The notes beneath the pieces are model-generated. The model searched no databases. It was not told the DNA's origin and saw only the letters and a list, made by a program, of their open reading frames with translations. Position numbers and translations under genes: made by a program. From JAGNZR01 sp051659505 (GTDB taxonomy: Bacteria > Fusobacteriota > Fusobacteriia > Fusobacteriales > Fusobacteriaceae), in assembly GCA_051659505.1 (NCBI GenBank), contig JBOFOQ010000040.1, positions 1 to 51,903 of the forward strand: DNA of 51,903 nucleotides, written 5' to 3'. This document shows positions 6,902-16,271 of the stretch, in pieces. How positions within the stretch are numbered: the stretch's first letter is position 1; every line of letters starts with the position of its first letter.

Positions 6902-7690
6902 ATGAGAGTTTTAATAATAGGTGACGTAGTTGGAAGTTCAGGAAGAGATGCTCTATCAGCATATGTATCAAAGAAAAGAAAAGAATATGACTTTATTATT
7001 GTTAATGGAGAAAATAGTGCTTCAGGGAAAGGGATAACAGGGAAAATAGCTGACGAATTTTTTTGTTGGGGAATAGATGTTATAACTAGTGGGAACCATA
7101 TTTGGGATAAAAGAGAGATATACACTTATATAGAGGGGAACGAACGATTAGTAAGACCTCATAACTATCCTAAAGGAGTACCTGGAAAGGGATATACTAT
7201 TCAAAAATCCTCAAAAGGGGAAAAAATAGCAGTAGTATCACTACAGGGTAGAATTTTTATGAACCCTATTGATTGTCCTTTTGTTCTTGGAAAAGAATTA
7301 ATAGATGAAATAAGAAAAGAAACAAAATTTATTATAGTAGACTTTCATGCAGAGGCTACATCAGAAAAAATAGCTCTTGGAAAATATTTTGATGGAAAAG
7401 TTTCTGTAGTTTATGGAACTCACACACATGTGCAAACTGCAGATGAAAAAATATTACCAGAGGGGACAGGATATATAACAGATGTTGGAATGACGGGGCC
7501 TGATAGTGGAGTAATTGGAACACAACTAGAGTGTGTTCTTCCAAGATTTTTAACTGGATTACCTCAAAAATTTGAAATTGCAGAAGGAAGTGTTAGATTA
7601 AATGGAATTTCTGTTGTTTTAGATGATGAAACTGGAGATTGTGTATCTATTGAAAGAATAAATATTGGGGATGCAGAATTAAAGTACTAA
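6902..7690 (+). CDS. ymdB: YmdB-family metallophosphoesterase (2',3'-cyclic nucleotide phosphodiesterase)
   Basis: 262 residues, the usual length of the family (TIGR00282). Metal-site residues are visible: GDVVGSSGR with Asp8, VNGEN with Glu37/Asn38, SGNHIWDKRE with Asn65/His66, DFHAEATSEK and GTHTHVQTADE. The characterised Bacillus homologue hydrolyses 2',3'-cyclic nucleotides and affects RNA decay and biofilm genes. In many bacteria it lies beside rny; that gene is not in this window. It is first in a plus-strand run, 14 bases before prmA. Confidence 0.93.
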   Translation: MRVLIIGDVVGSSGRDALSAYVSKKRKEYDFIIVNGENSASGKGITGKIADEFFCWGIDVITSGNHIWDKREIYTYIEGNERLVRPHNYPKGVPGKGYTIQKSSKGEKIAVVSLQGRIFMNPIDCPFVLGKELIDEIRKETKFIIVDFHAEATSEKIALGKYFDGKVSVVYGTHTHVQTADEKILPEGTGYITDVGMTGPDSGVIGTQLECVLPRFLTGLPQKFEIAEGSVRLNGISVVLDDETGDCVSIERINIGDAELKY

Positions 7691-7704
7691 AACACGGAGG
7701 TAAA

Positions 7705-8637
7705 ATGAAAGTTAATGAGATAAGAGTTGTATTTGAAAGTGATGATATAATAAAAACAAGAGAAGAAATATCTAAAGTTTTTTACGATTTTGGTGCAACA
7801 GGGCTAAAAATAGATGAGCCTTTAACACACTTAAATCCTTTAGATTATTATAGAGATACAAAAGAATTTTCTGATGTTGATAATGCTGTTTCAGCATATT
7901 ATCCAGGAAATTTTTATTCTGAAAAAAGAAATATTGAAATAAAAAATAAATTATCAGAAATTTTTGACGATAGAGATGACGTAATTTATAGTGTTAGTAT
8001 ATGTTCTTATGAAGAGGAAGATTATCAAAACTCATGGAAACATCATCTGTATCCTGAAAAAATTAGTGAAAAATTTGTTGTGAAACCAACATGGCGAGAA
8101 TACACTCCTGAAGAGGGAGAGTTAGTTATAGAGTTAGATCCAGGAAGGGCATTTGGAACAGGGTCGCACTCAACAACTTCTCTTTGTGTTAAAATAATGG
8201 AAGAGCAAATGCAAGAAAATGACATATCAGTTTTAGATGTTGGGACAGGGTCAGGAATCCTTATGATAGCAGCAGCAAAGCTAGGAGCAAAGAGAGTAGT
8301 AGGAATAGATATAGATGAACTAGCAGTTGAAGTGGCACAAGAAAATATGGAGCTAAACAAAATTGATAAAAATCAATTTGAAGTTTTAAAAGGAGATTTA
8401 ATATCTAGTTTGAAAGATGAGAAATTTGATTTTGTTGTAGCTAATATTTTAGCTGATGTGATTCTTTTACTTCTTCAAGATATTTCAAAAGTTGTGAAAA
8501 CAGGTGGAAAAATAATTTTATCAGGAATTGTAGCTGAAAAAGAATATGAAATAGTAAATGAAATTGAAAAAATAGGATATAAAATATTAGAAATAAAAGA
8601 AGAAAAAGAGTGGAAAGCTATATTAGTTCAGGCTTAA
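7705..8637 (+). CDS. prmA: Ribosomal protein L11 methyltransferase
   Basis: 310 residues. The N-terminal 110 residues form the PrmA substrate-binding domain; WKHHLYPEKISEKFVVKPTW and ELDPGRAFGTGSHSTT are family hallmarks. The SAM-binding motif DVGTGSGILMIAAAKLGA is at about 178-195, followed by the acidic VVGIDID and the catalytic-site strand VVANILADVI. It methylates L11 of the large ribosomal subunit using S-adenosylmethionine. The gene is followed after 44 bases by cmk. Confidence 0.95.
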   Translation: MKVNEIRVVFESDDIIKTREEISKVFYDFGATGLKIDEPLTHLNPLDYYRDTKEFSDVDNAVSAYYPGNFYSEKRNIEIKNKLSEIFDDRDDVIYSVSICSYEEEDYQNSWKHHLYPEKISEKFVVKPTWREYTPEEGELVIELDPGRAFGTGSHSTTSLCVKIMEEQMQENDISVLDVGTGSGILMIAAAKLGAKRVVGIDIDELAVEVAQENMELNKIDKNQFEVLKGDLISSLKDEKFDFVVANILADVILLLLQDISKVVKTGGKIILSGIVAEKEYEIVNEIEKIGYKILEIKEEKEWKAILVQA

Positions 8638-8681
8638 GGAAAAAAGAAGATTATAATCTTAATATTTGGGAGAGGAATAAT

Positions 8682-9353
8682 ATGACTTTGAAAAAAACAA
8701 TGACTATAGCAATAGATGGTCCTGCTGGAAGTGGGAAAAGTACAATAGCTAAAATGTTAGCTAGTAAGTATGGAATGACTTATTTAGATACTGGGGCTAT
8801 GTATAGAATGGTAACTTATTATTTTTTAGAAAATAAATTAAATATAAAGGAAAAAAATAATATTTTAAATATTTTAGACAATATTAATGTTGATATAGTT
8901 GGAGATAAATTTTTTGTAAATGAAAAAGACGTAACAAAAGAAATAAGAACGCCTAAAGTCACTGAATTTGTTTCAGAAGTAGCTGCAATAAAAGAAGTAA
9001 GGGAAAAACTTGTAGAACTTCAAAGAGAAATATCTAAAGGAAAAAAAACTATTTTAGATGGAAGAGATATAGGGACAGTTGTCTTTCCAAAAGCTGATTT
9101 AAAAATTTTCTTAGTAGCTTCTCCAGAGGAAAGAGCTAAAAGAAGAGTAGAGGACTATAAAAATAAAGGGATTCAAAGTGAAAATTTTCAAGATGTTTTA
9201 GCTGCTATAATAAAAAGAGATTTCTTGGACTCTACAAGGGAAGAAAGTCCTTTAAAAAAGGCAAGTGATGCAGTAGAAATAGATTCAAGTAAGATGGATG
9301 CAAAAGAAGTGTGTGAAATAATATCAAAATATATTGATGTAATAGAGGGATAA
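8682..9353 (+). CDS. cmk: Cytidylate kinase
   Basis: 223 residues from the ATG at 8682 with GGGAGAGG upstream; an in-frame extension back to 8610 would overlap prmA and is rejected. The P-loop DGPAGSGKST is at 12-21; YLDTGAMYRMVTYY (CMP site) and the DGRDIGTVVFPKA segment define the family, and the REESPLKKA lid region carries conserved Arg. It phosphorylates CMP and dCMP with ATP. Its stop shares a base with the waaA start (TAATG), so the two are translationally coupled. Confidence 0.96.
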   Translation: MTLKKTMTIAIDGPAGSGKSTIAKMLASKYGMTYLDTGAMYRMVTYYFLENKLNIKEKNNILNILDNINVDIVGDKFFVNEKDVTKEIRTPKVTEFVSEVAAIKEVREKLVELQREISKGKKTILDGRDIGTVVFPKADLKIFLVASPEERAKRRVEDYKNKGIQSENFQDVLAAIIKRDFLDSTREESPLKKASDAVEIDSSKMDAKEVCEIISKYIDVIEG

Positions 9354-10591
9354 TGATGTTATATAATATTTTAAGGATTTTAATAGTTTTGCCTTTATTT
9401 TTTTTAGCAAAGTTATTTAGTAAAAAGAAAAAGAAATTTATTGAAAAAAGAATAAATCAAGATTTAGGTTTACTAAAAAAAGAAAAAAGTATTTGGGTTC
9501 ATTGTTCTTCAATGGGAGAAGTAAACCTCTCGGAACCTTTAATAAAAAAACTATTAGAAAAAAAAGAAGAACAAATTATAATATCGGTATTTACAGATAC
9601 AGGGTATGAAAATGCAAAAGAAAGATACGAAGCTTTGGAACGGGTAAAAGTTATTTACTTTCCGCTAGATTCCTATTTTAAAATAAAAAAAATATTGTCA
9701 AAGATCAATTTATCAATGTTAATAATTATTGAAACTGAAATATGGCCAAATTTAATAGAATTATGTGCAAAAAAAGCCAAAGTAATTTTTATAAATGGTA
9801 GAATATCAGATAAATCTTTTAAAAAATATAAAAAAATAAAATTTTTACTAAAACCATTATTTAATAAAATTTCAGGTTTTTATATGCAATCTGAATTAGA
9901 TGAAGAAAGAATTATAATGCTCGGAGCTCAAAAAAATAAAGTAGAAACTTTAGGAAATTTAAAGTTTTGTATAAGTTTTGAAGAATATTCTGATTTAGAG
10001 AAAGAAAGACTTAAAACAAAATTATTATCTGGAAATAGAAAGATAATAGTGCTTGGTAGTACAAGAGAATTAGAAGAGGAAAAAATATTGAAAAATGCTA
10101 ATTCTAACATAGAAGATAGGCTTATTATAATAGTTCCAAGACATCTAGAAAGAGTGAATGAAGTTATTGATGTTGTAGAAAAGTACAAGTTGACTTATGA
10201 AAAATACTCTAACTTGGAAAGTCAGGGAATTTCAGAAAAGAAACAAGTTATAATTGTAGATAAAATGGGAGTTTTAAGGGAGTTTTACTCTGTTGCAGAT
10301 GTAGTGTTTGTAGGTGGGACTCTTGTAAATATAGGGGGGCATTCTCTACTTGAACCTCTTTTTTATGGGAAAATACCTATTTTTGGAAAATATGTCCAAA
10401 ATGTTAAAGATATTTCAAAAGAATTAATTAGAAAGAAAATTGGTATTCAATTGGATTGCTGTAGTGATTTTGAAATGTCGGTAAATGAAGTATTAGGGAA
10501 CTCTTCTAAAGATAAAGAGATTAAAGAATTGTTTGAAAAAAATAAAAATGTAATTAATAAAGTAATACTTAAAATAGAAAATTTAATTTAA
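9353..10591 (+). CDS. waaA: 3-deoxy-D-manno-octulosonate (Kdo) transferase
   Basis: 412 residues, glycosyltransferase family 30. A hydrophobic N-terminal anchor (4-20) is followed by SSMGEVNLSEPL with the likely base Glu56, SVFTDTGYENAKE, FPLDS, ETEIWPNLI, INGRISDKSFKKYK, LGSTRELEEE, PRHLERV and GGHSLLEP. It moves Kdo from CMP-Kdo to lipid A precursor on the inner face of the inner membrane. It shows that this organism makes Kdo-containing LPS, and cmk upstream supplies the CMP pool indirectly. Two consecutive ATGs (9353, 9356) are possible starts. Whether one or several Kdo units are added cannot be read from sequence. Confidence 0.94.
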   Translation: MMLYNILRILIVLPLFFLAKLFSKKKKKFIEKRINQDLGLLKKEKSIWVHCSSMGEVNLSEPLIKKLLEKKEEQIIISVFTDTGYENAKERYEALERVKVIYFPLDSYFKIKKILSKINLSMLIIIETEIWPNLIELCAKKAKVIFINGRISDKSFKKYKKIKFLLKPLFNKISGFYMQSELDEERIIMLGAQKNKVETLGNLKFCISFEEYSDLEKERLKTKLLSGNRKIIVLGSTRELEEEKILKNANSNIEDRLIIIVPRHLERVNEVIDVVEKYKLTYEKYSNLESQGISEKKQVIIVDKMGVLREFYSVADVVFVGGTLVNIGGHSLLEPLFYGKIPIFGKYVQNVKDISKELIRKKIGIQLDCCSDFEMSVNEVLGNSSKDKEIKELFEKNKNVINKVILKIENLI

Positions 10592-10618
10592 AATTAATAA
10601 ATCTTGGAGGGAAAGTTT

Positions 10619-11314
10619 ATGGAAAATAATATAGATAATTTATGGCGACATTTTTTCACATTTCCGAGAAAAAACTATAACCCATATGTAGTAAAAATGT
10701 TAGACTATCCAGAATATTTAGGTTTTGATAAAGAAAAAATAAATGAAACAAAGGGAAAATGGAATGTTCACTTTGGAAATGAGAACCCTTTGTACCTTGA
10801 AATAGGGTCTGGAAGTGGAAATTTTACAAATGGTATGAGTGAGAGACATAAAGATAGAAACTATTTAGCTTTAGAACTAAGGTTTAAAAGACTTGTAATG
10901 TCAGCTGATAAGGCTAAGAGAAGGGATGCTAAAAATATTTTCTTTGTAAGAAAAAAAGCAGAGAAAATAGAGCATTTTATAGGTGAGAATGAACTGGAAG
11001 GTGTATATATTAATTTTGCAGACCCGTGGGATGAAAAGATAAAAAATAGAGTAATCCAAGTTAGTTTATTTAAAAATTTAGAAAAACTACTAAAGGTAGG
11101 AGGAAAAGTTTTTATAAAAACAGACCATGATGGATATTATTCTGATATTTTAGAACTTATAACTGAATTTGACAACTATCAAGTTGTTTATAGTACTTCA
11201 GATTTACATAGTACAGAAAAAGCAGTTGATAATATTAAAACAGAATTTGAAGAGCTATTTTTATGTAAACATAATAAAAATATTAATTATATAGAAATTT
11301 TAAAAATAAAATAA
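10619..11314 (+). CDS. trmB: tRNA (guanine-N7)-methyltransferase
   Basis: 231 residues from the ATG at 10619, preceded by GGAGGG; an upstream TTG at 10604 would place the ribosome site inside the gene. The SAM-binding stretch LYLEIGSGSGNFT, the LALELRFKRL segment, and INFADPWDEKIKNR (the motif usually reading FPDPWPK) identify TrmB, which makes m7G46 in tRNA. The FADPWDE variant lacks the usual Pro-Lys, a mild divergence. It lies in the middle of the ymdB-purA run. Confidence 0.92.
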   Translation: MENNIDNLWRHFFTFPRKNYNPYVVKMLDYPEYLGFDKEKINETKGKWNVHFGNENPLYLEIGSGSGNFTNGMSERHKDRNYLALELRFKRLVMSADKAKRRDAKNIFFVRKKAEKIEHFIGENELEGVYINFADPWDEKIKNRVIQVSLFKNLEKLLKVGGKVFIKTDHDGYYSDILELITEFDNYQVVYSTSDLHSTEKAVDNIKTEFEELFLCKHNKNINYIEILKIK

Positions 11315-11359
11315 TTAATATTAACATAAAATTTTAATGAAAATTTAGGAGGAAAAATA

Positions 11360-12643
11360 ATGGCAGGTTATGTTGTTGTAGGTACACAATGGGGAGATGA
11401 AGGAAAAGGTAAAATTATTGATGTTTTAGGACACAAAGCAGATTACGTTGTAAGATTTCAAGGTGGAAATAATGCAGGTCACACAGTTGTAGTTGACGGT
11501 GAAAAGTTTATACTTCACTTATTACCTTCTGGAATGTTACATGGAAATGGAAAATGCATAATTGGGCCAGGAGTTGTTGTAGATCCTAAAGTTTTACTAA
11601 AAGAATTATCAGTTCTTGAGGCGAAAGGGGCAAAAACAGATCATCTCTTTATTAGTGATAGAGCACAACTTATAATGCCGTACCATGTGGCTTTAGATAT
11701 TTTGAAAGAAGATTCAGCAGCTGAGGCGAATAAAATAGGAACAACAAAAAGAGGGATTGGACCATGTTATGCAGATAAAATCTCAAGATGTGGAATAAGA
11801 ATGGTAGATTTACTTGATATGGAACTATTTGCAAAAAAATTAAAACTTAATTTAGAAGAGAAAAATATAATGTTTGATAAAATATATAATGCACCACCTC
11901 TTAGCTATGAAGAAATTTTAGAAGATTACAAAGGGTATACAGAATTAATAAAACATAGAATAATTGATTCTACCCCTGTTATACATAAAGCTTTAAAAGA
12001 TGATAAATTTGTGTTGTTTGAAGGAGCTCAAGCTATGATGTTAGATATTGATCATGGGAATTATCCTTTTGTTACTTCATCCTCTCCAACAGCAGGAGGA
12101 GTTACAGTGGGGGCAGGAGTATCTCCAAGAAGTATAAATAGAATAATAGGAGTAATGAAAGCTTATACAACAAAAGTAGGAGCAGGTCCTTTTGTTACTG
12201 AACTTAATGATGAAACAGGGGAAACTTTAAGAGCAGTGGGACATGAATACGGAGCAACCACTGGTAGACCAAGAAGATGTGGGTGGTTAGATTTAGTTGT
12301 GGGAAAATATGCAACGGATATAAATGGTCTTACAGATATCGTAATAACTAAAATAGATTGTTTAAGTGGGCTAGATACAATTAAAATATGTACAGCTTAT
12401 GAAATTGACGGAAAAATACACACTTCAATTCCAGCATCTACTGAATCATTAATGAGAGCTAAACCAATATATGAAGAGTTACCAGGTTGGAAAGAGAATA
12501 TAACTCAAATGAAAAATTATGAAGAGTTACCAGAAAATTGTAAAAAATATATAAGAAGAATGGAAGAGTTTTTAGAATGCCAAATAACTGTAGTTTCAGT
12601 TGGACCTGACAGAACTCAAAATATATTTTTAAAAGATATATAA
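11360..12643 (+). CDS. purA: Adenylosuccinate synthetase
   Basis: 427 residues, full length. GTQWGDEGKGKIIDVL near the start is the GTP/IMP P-loop with catalytic Asp; NNAGHTVV, GTTKRGIGPCYADK, FEGAQAMMLDIDHGNYPFVTSS, TTGRPRRCGWLD and TKIDCLSGLD follow in order. It joins IMP and aspartate with GTP, the first committed step to AMP. Other purine genes are absent from the window except apt, so AMP can be made here by both synthesis and salvage. GGAGG precedes the ATG. Confidence 0.98.
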   Translation: MAGYVVVGTQWGDEGKGKIIDVLGHKADYVVRFQGGNNAGHTVVVDGEKFILHLLPSGMLHGNGKCIIGPGVVVDPKVLLKELSVLEAKGAKTDHLFISDRAQLIMPYHVALDILKEDSAAEANKIGTTKRGIGPCYADKISRCGIRMVDLLDMELFAKKLKLNLEEKNIMFDKIYNAPPLSYEEILEDYKGYTELIKHRIIDSTPVIHKALKDDKFVLFEGAQAMMLDIDHGNYPFVTSSSPTAGGVTVGAGVSPRSINRIIGVMKAYTTKVGAGPFVTELNDETGETLRAVGHEYGATTGRPRRCGWLDLVVGKYATDINGLTDIVITKIDCLSGLDTIKICTAYEIDGKIHTSIPASTESLMRAKPIYEELPGWKENITQMKNYEELPENCKKYIRRMEEFLECQITVVSVGPDRTQNIFLKDI

Positions 12644-12677
12644 ATTTAAATTTTTTTAGTATAAAAAGGAGGTGTAA

Positions 12678-14042
12678 ATGGAGGCTAAACATAAATTAAT
12701 GGGAACAGAGAACATGACTAAACTTCTTATTCAATTTTCACTACCAGCTATGATAGGAATGATTGTTAACGCTCTATACAATATTGTTGATAGAATGTAT
12801 ATAGGGAGAATTGAGGGAACTGGTCATTTTGACATAGCAGGGGTAGGTCTTGTAATGCCAGCGATGATAATTTCATTTAGTATTGCTCTTATGGTAGGTA
12901 TGGGCGGTTCTACTATGGTATCTTTAACTTTAGGGTCAAAGAATAAAAAGCTTGCTGAAGAGTATCTAGGAAATATAATTAGCTTAGGTGCTGTTTTAGG
13001 TATTATATTAAGTGTTTTAACCCTTATTTATATTGAACAAATAGCCATTTTTATGGGAACTAGTGAAAACACATTTACTCCTGCTTCAAATTATTTGCGT
13101 ATAATAGCTATAGGATTTCCATTTTCGATTATTGGTTATTCAGCTAATGCGTCAATAAGATCTGATGGAAGTCCTATGATTTCAATGGGGACTTTATTAA
13201 TAGGGGCAGTACTAAACATAATATTAGACCCCATATTTATTTTTGTTTTTGATATGGGAGTGAAAGGTGCTGCTATTGCAACGATAATCTCTCAATTTAT
13301 TTCTATGATTTGGGCTGTTGGATATTTTTTATCTTCAAAAAGTGGAATACGACTCTACGCAACAAACTTGAGATTAAAATTAGAAAGAGTAATAGAAATT
13401 ATTAAATTAGGAACTGCTCCGTGTTTTTTACAATTAGCGGGAGGTTTAGTTATTTTTACCCTAAATAACACACTAAAAAAAGTCTCTGGAGATTATGCAG
13501 TAGGAGCTATGACAATTGTTCAAGGAATAGCAATGTTCTTTGTTATGCCTATATTTGGAATAAATCAGGCCTTGCTCCCTCTTGCAGGATATAATTATGG
13601 CTCTAAATTGTACCCAAGAGTTAAAGGGATACTAAAAAGAGCAATACTTGCAGCTACTGGAATAAGTATATTTTCATTTTTAATAATTCAACTTTTTTCA
13701 AAATATTTTATTTATGCTTTTACAACTAACCATGAAATTGTAAGTATTGCATCTAAGGGATTAAGAGTATATACCTTTATGTTCCCTGTAATTGGATTTC
13801 AAATAGTTAGTTCTATATATTTTCAAGCTATAGGGAAACCTAAAATAACAATGTTTTTAACACTTTCAAGACAAGTAATATTTTTAGTACCCTTAGTTAT
13901 AATTTTATCAAAATTCTATGGTGAAGCAGGAGTTTGGTTTTCAGCTCCAATAGCAGATACTCTGTCATTTACTGTGACCTTTTTTATGATAAGAAGAGAG
14001 ATGAAAGATTTGGATAAATTAGAAAAAAAAGAGTTCTCTTAG
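12678..14042 (+). CDS. MATE-family multidrug/Na+ efflux protein (MepA-like)
   Basis: 454 residues with about twelve hydrophobic segments in two similar halves. The first half begins ENMTKLLIQFSLPAMIGMIVNALYNIVDRMYIG, the usual MATE opening; NASIRSDGSPMISM and LNIILDPIFIF are conserved in the MepA-like subgroup. The second half carries NQALLPLAGYNYG. It probably expels cationic drugs or metabolites in exchange for Na+ or H+ across the inner membrane. Substrate cannot be deduced. AGGAGGTG lies 6-7 bases upstream. It is the last gene of its run and is followed by a long nested hairpin. Confidence 0.9.
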   Translation: MEAKHKLMGTENMTKLLIQFSLPAMIGMIVNALYNIVDRMYIGRIEGTGHFDIAGVGLVMPAMIISFSIALMVGMGGSTMVSLTLGSKNKKLAEEYLGNIISLGAVLGIILSVLTLIYIEQIAIFMGTSENTFTPASNYLRIIAIGFPFSIIGYSANASIRSDGSPMISMGTLLIGAVLNIILDPIFIFVFDMGVKGAAIATIISQFISMIWAVGYFLSSKSGIRLYATNLRLKLERVIEIIKLGTAPCFLQLAGGLVIFTLNNTLKKVSGDYAVGAMTIVQGIAMFFVMPIFGINQALLPLAGYNYGSKLYPRVKGILKRAILAATGISIFSFLIIQLFSKYFIYAFTTNHEIVSIASKGLRVYTFMFPVIGFQIVSSIYFQAIGKPKITMFLTLSRQVIFLVPLVIILSKFYGEAGVWFSAPIADTLSFTVTFFMIRREMKDLDKLEKKEFS

Positions 14043-14105
14043 AAATGAAACTTATTTAGAGATAGGCTAGTATAAAAGCCAGTCTATCTTTAATGGGTTT
14101 CATTT
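14043..14105 (+). terminator. Nested long hairpin after the MATE gene
   Basis: The outer arms AAATGAAAC (14043-14051) and GTTTCATTT (14097-14105) enclose a second stem AGATAG (14060-14065)/CTATCT (14084-14089). A short T run follows directly and a longer one at about 14120. It is probably a terminator; the structure is unusually long for that role. Confidence 0.55.
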
Positions 14106-14135
14106 TAAATTTAGAGGACTTTTTTTGTTAAAATA

Positions 14136-14164
14136 TTGAAACTACAGAATAAATAAGGTATAAT
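14136..14164 (+). promoter_or_regulatory. Promoter of the ktrB operon
   Basis: TTGAAA (14136-14141) and TATAAT (14159-14164) with a 17-base spacer, 49 bases before ktrB. This is close to the housekeeping sigma consensus. Confidence 0.7.
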
Positions 14165-14212
14165 AGTAAGAGTATTTAAAATATAAAAATGAAAAAATAG
14201 GAGCAAGAAATC

Positions 14213-15562
14213 ATGGATATAAATAAGGGGATATTAAAACAATTATCTTCGTCGAGAAAAATGATATTAGGTTTTATAGGAGCCACAATTATAGGGAGTT
14301 TTATTTTGGTTTTACCTATATCTTTAAGAGAAGGAGAGAGTATAGACCTTCTTGAATCTCTTTTCACAGTTGCTTCAGCTATTTGTGTAACAGGACTTTC
14401 AGTTGTTGATATAAGCAAAGTTTTTAACCCGTTTGGTTATGTGGTAATTCTTGTTTTTATTCAGCTTGGAGGGTTAGGGGTTATGACTTTTTCCTCACTT
14501 TTATTTGTAGTAACTGGAAAAAAAATGACTTTTAATGAAAGAATGACTTTAAAAGATGAAAGAAATGCTGATGGTAGCGATGAGATTATAAGTTTTATAA
14601 AAAAAATATTTAAAACTGTATTTTTAATTGAGTTTATAGGAGCTATTATCTTAACAATTACCTTTATGAAAGAGTTAAATTTTTCATTGTCAAAAGCTAT
14701 TTTCTATGGAGTGTTTCACTCTGTATCAGCATTTTGTAATGCAGGATTTTCACTTTTTAGTAATGGCTTAGAGGGTTTTGCTAAAAATGTATCAATAAAT
14801 TTAACTGTAGCCTATTTGATAATATTAGGTGGTATAGGTTTCTCTGTAATTAATTCTATAGTTATAGCGATTAGAAAGGATATAAGACGTTTTAATTTAA
14901 CTTCAAAATTAGCAGTTTTAATATCTATAATTTTGACTTTTGGTGGCACGTTTCTTATTTTTGTTTTAGAGTATAGCAATCCAAATACTCTAAGCGGAAT
15001 GAGTTTCTTTGATAAAATAATTGCTGCTTTTTTTCAAAGTGTAACAACAAGAACAGCAGGATTTAATACAATATCTATTGGTCTTATGAGACCTGGAACT
15101 ATATTTTTGTTTTGTATATTGATGTTTATAGGAGCTTCACCAGGGTCAACAGGTGGAGGAATAAAAACAACTACCTTAGGAGTACTAGCATTTTATGTTA
15201 TAGGAGTAGTAAAAGGGAAAGAAAATATAGCTATGTATAATAGAAGGATAGACTGGAATATATTAAATAGAGCTCTTGCAATACTAGTAATGTCTATTTT
15301 ATATGTTGGAATTATAATTCTTTTAATTTTAACTGTGGATAAATTTGCATTTGACCAAGTTGTATTTGAGGTGATTTCAGCCTATGCCACAGTAGGGCTT
15401 ACAATGGGAATAACTCCAGAACTAAATGTAATATCAAAAATACTAATAATAATAACAATGTTTGTAGGACGATTAGGACCTATGACTTTTGCTCTTGCAA
15501 TAGGAGAAACAAAGAAAAAGGGTCAGTTTGTATATCCTAAAGAAAATATATTAGTTGGGTAA
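14213..15562 (+). CDS. ktrB: Ktr/Trk-type potassium uptake membrane subunit
   Basis: 449 residues, about eight to ten membrane segments. Four pore loops with the family's conserved glycine are visible: TVASAICVTGLSV, SVSAFCNAGFSLF, SVTTRTAGFNTIS and EVISAYATVGLTMG. GASPGSTGGGIKTTT is the usual intramembrane loop that gates the pore. Length and start fit KtrB rather than the longer TrkH. It carries K+ inward, probably with Na+ coupling, and needs the cytoplasmic RCK subunit encoded 30 bases downstream. The gene has a good promoter of its own and may lead the long envelope operon. Confidence 0.92.
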   Translation: MDINKGILKQLSSSRKMILGFIGATIIGSFILVLPISLREGESIDLLESLFTVASAICVTGLSVVDISKVFNPFGYVVILVFIQLGGLGVMTFSSLLFVVTGKKMTFNERMTLKDERNADGSDEIISFIKKIFKTVFLIEFIGAIILTITFMKELNFSLSKAIFYGVFHSVSAFCNAGFSLFSNGLEGFAKNVSINLTVAYLIILGGIGFSVINSIVIAIRKDIRRFNLTSKLAVLISIILTFGGTFLIFVLEYSNPNTLSGMSFFDKIIAAFFQSVTTRTAGFNTISIGLMRPGTIFLFCILMFIGASPGSTGGGIKTTTLGVLAFYVIGVVKGKENIAMYNRRIDWNILNRALAILVMSILYVGIIILLILTVDKFAFDQVVFEVISAYATVGLTMGITPELNVISKILIIITMFVGRLGPMTFALAIGETKKKGQFVYPKENILVG

Positions 15563-15592
15563 ATCTAATTTAAATAGATAGGAGGACATATT

Positions 15593-16249
15593 TTGAAACA
15601 ATTTTTAGTAGTAGGGTTAGGACGTTTCGGCTCTAGTGTTGCACAGACTTTATATGAATCTAATGAAGAAGTTTTAGCAATTGATATAGATCCAGAAATA
15701 GTTCAAGAGGTTATAAATGAGAAAATAGTTGAAAATGCAGCAGTTCTAGATGCCACTGATGGAGGGGCGATAGCTGAACTAGATGTGTCTCAGTATGACG
15801 TAGCTTTTGTTTGCATAGGGGCTATAGAGCAAAGTATAATGGTAACTTTACATTTGAAAGAATTAGGGGTAAAAAAGATAATAGCAAAAGCAGCATCTAA
15901 AAGTCATGGAAAGGTGCTCTCTAAAATAGGGGCTAATAAGGTTATATATCCTGAGGAATATATGGGGAGAAGGGTAGCACAACTTGCTATGGAACCCAAT
16001 ATGATAGAACATATTAGATTTTCACAAGATTTTTTACTTGTAGAAATAAAATCTCCATCGCTATTTTGGGGGAAAACACTTATAGAATCAGAAATTAGAA
16101 AAAACTATAATGCAACAGTGGTGGGAATAAAAAAAGAGGATGAAACATTCCAGCCAAATCCTAGTGCTTATACAAAAATTGAAAGAGGGGATATCCTTTT
16201 AATCATTACTGATACAAAAACAGCAGAAATATTAGAAGATTTAAAATAA
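15593..16249 (+). CDS. ktrA: Ktr/Trk potassium uptake regulatory subunit (RCK domains)
   Basis: 218 residues. The N-terminal RCK_N Rossmann fold starts VVGLGRFGSSVAQTL (GxGxxG nucleotide site), with acidic Asp at the end of strand two (AIDIDPE); an RCK_C domain occupies about 140-218. It binds ATP/ADP or NAD(H) and opens or shuts KtrB. The start is TTG at 15593 with AGGAGG 7 bases upstream; no better start exists. It lies directly after ktrB and before mnmG. Confidence 0.93.
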   Translation: MKQFLVVGLGRFGSSVAQTLYESNEEVLAIDIDPEIVQEVINEKIVENAAVLDATDGGAIAELDVSQYDVAFVCIGAIEQSIMVTLHLKELGVKKIIAKAASKSHGKVLSKIGANKVIYPEEYMGRRVAQLAMEPNMIEHIRFSQDFLLVEIKSPSLFWGKTLIESEIRKNYNATVVGIKKEDETFQPNPSAYTKIERGDILLIITDTKTAEILEDLK

Positions 16250-16271
16250 ATATATTTATTTTGGAGGAAAA

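Noticed and set aside
8610..8681. N-terminal extension of cmk into prmA
   Set aside because: There is no ribosome site for it, and the P-loop would be placed too far from the N-terminus.
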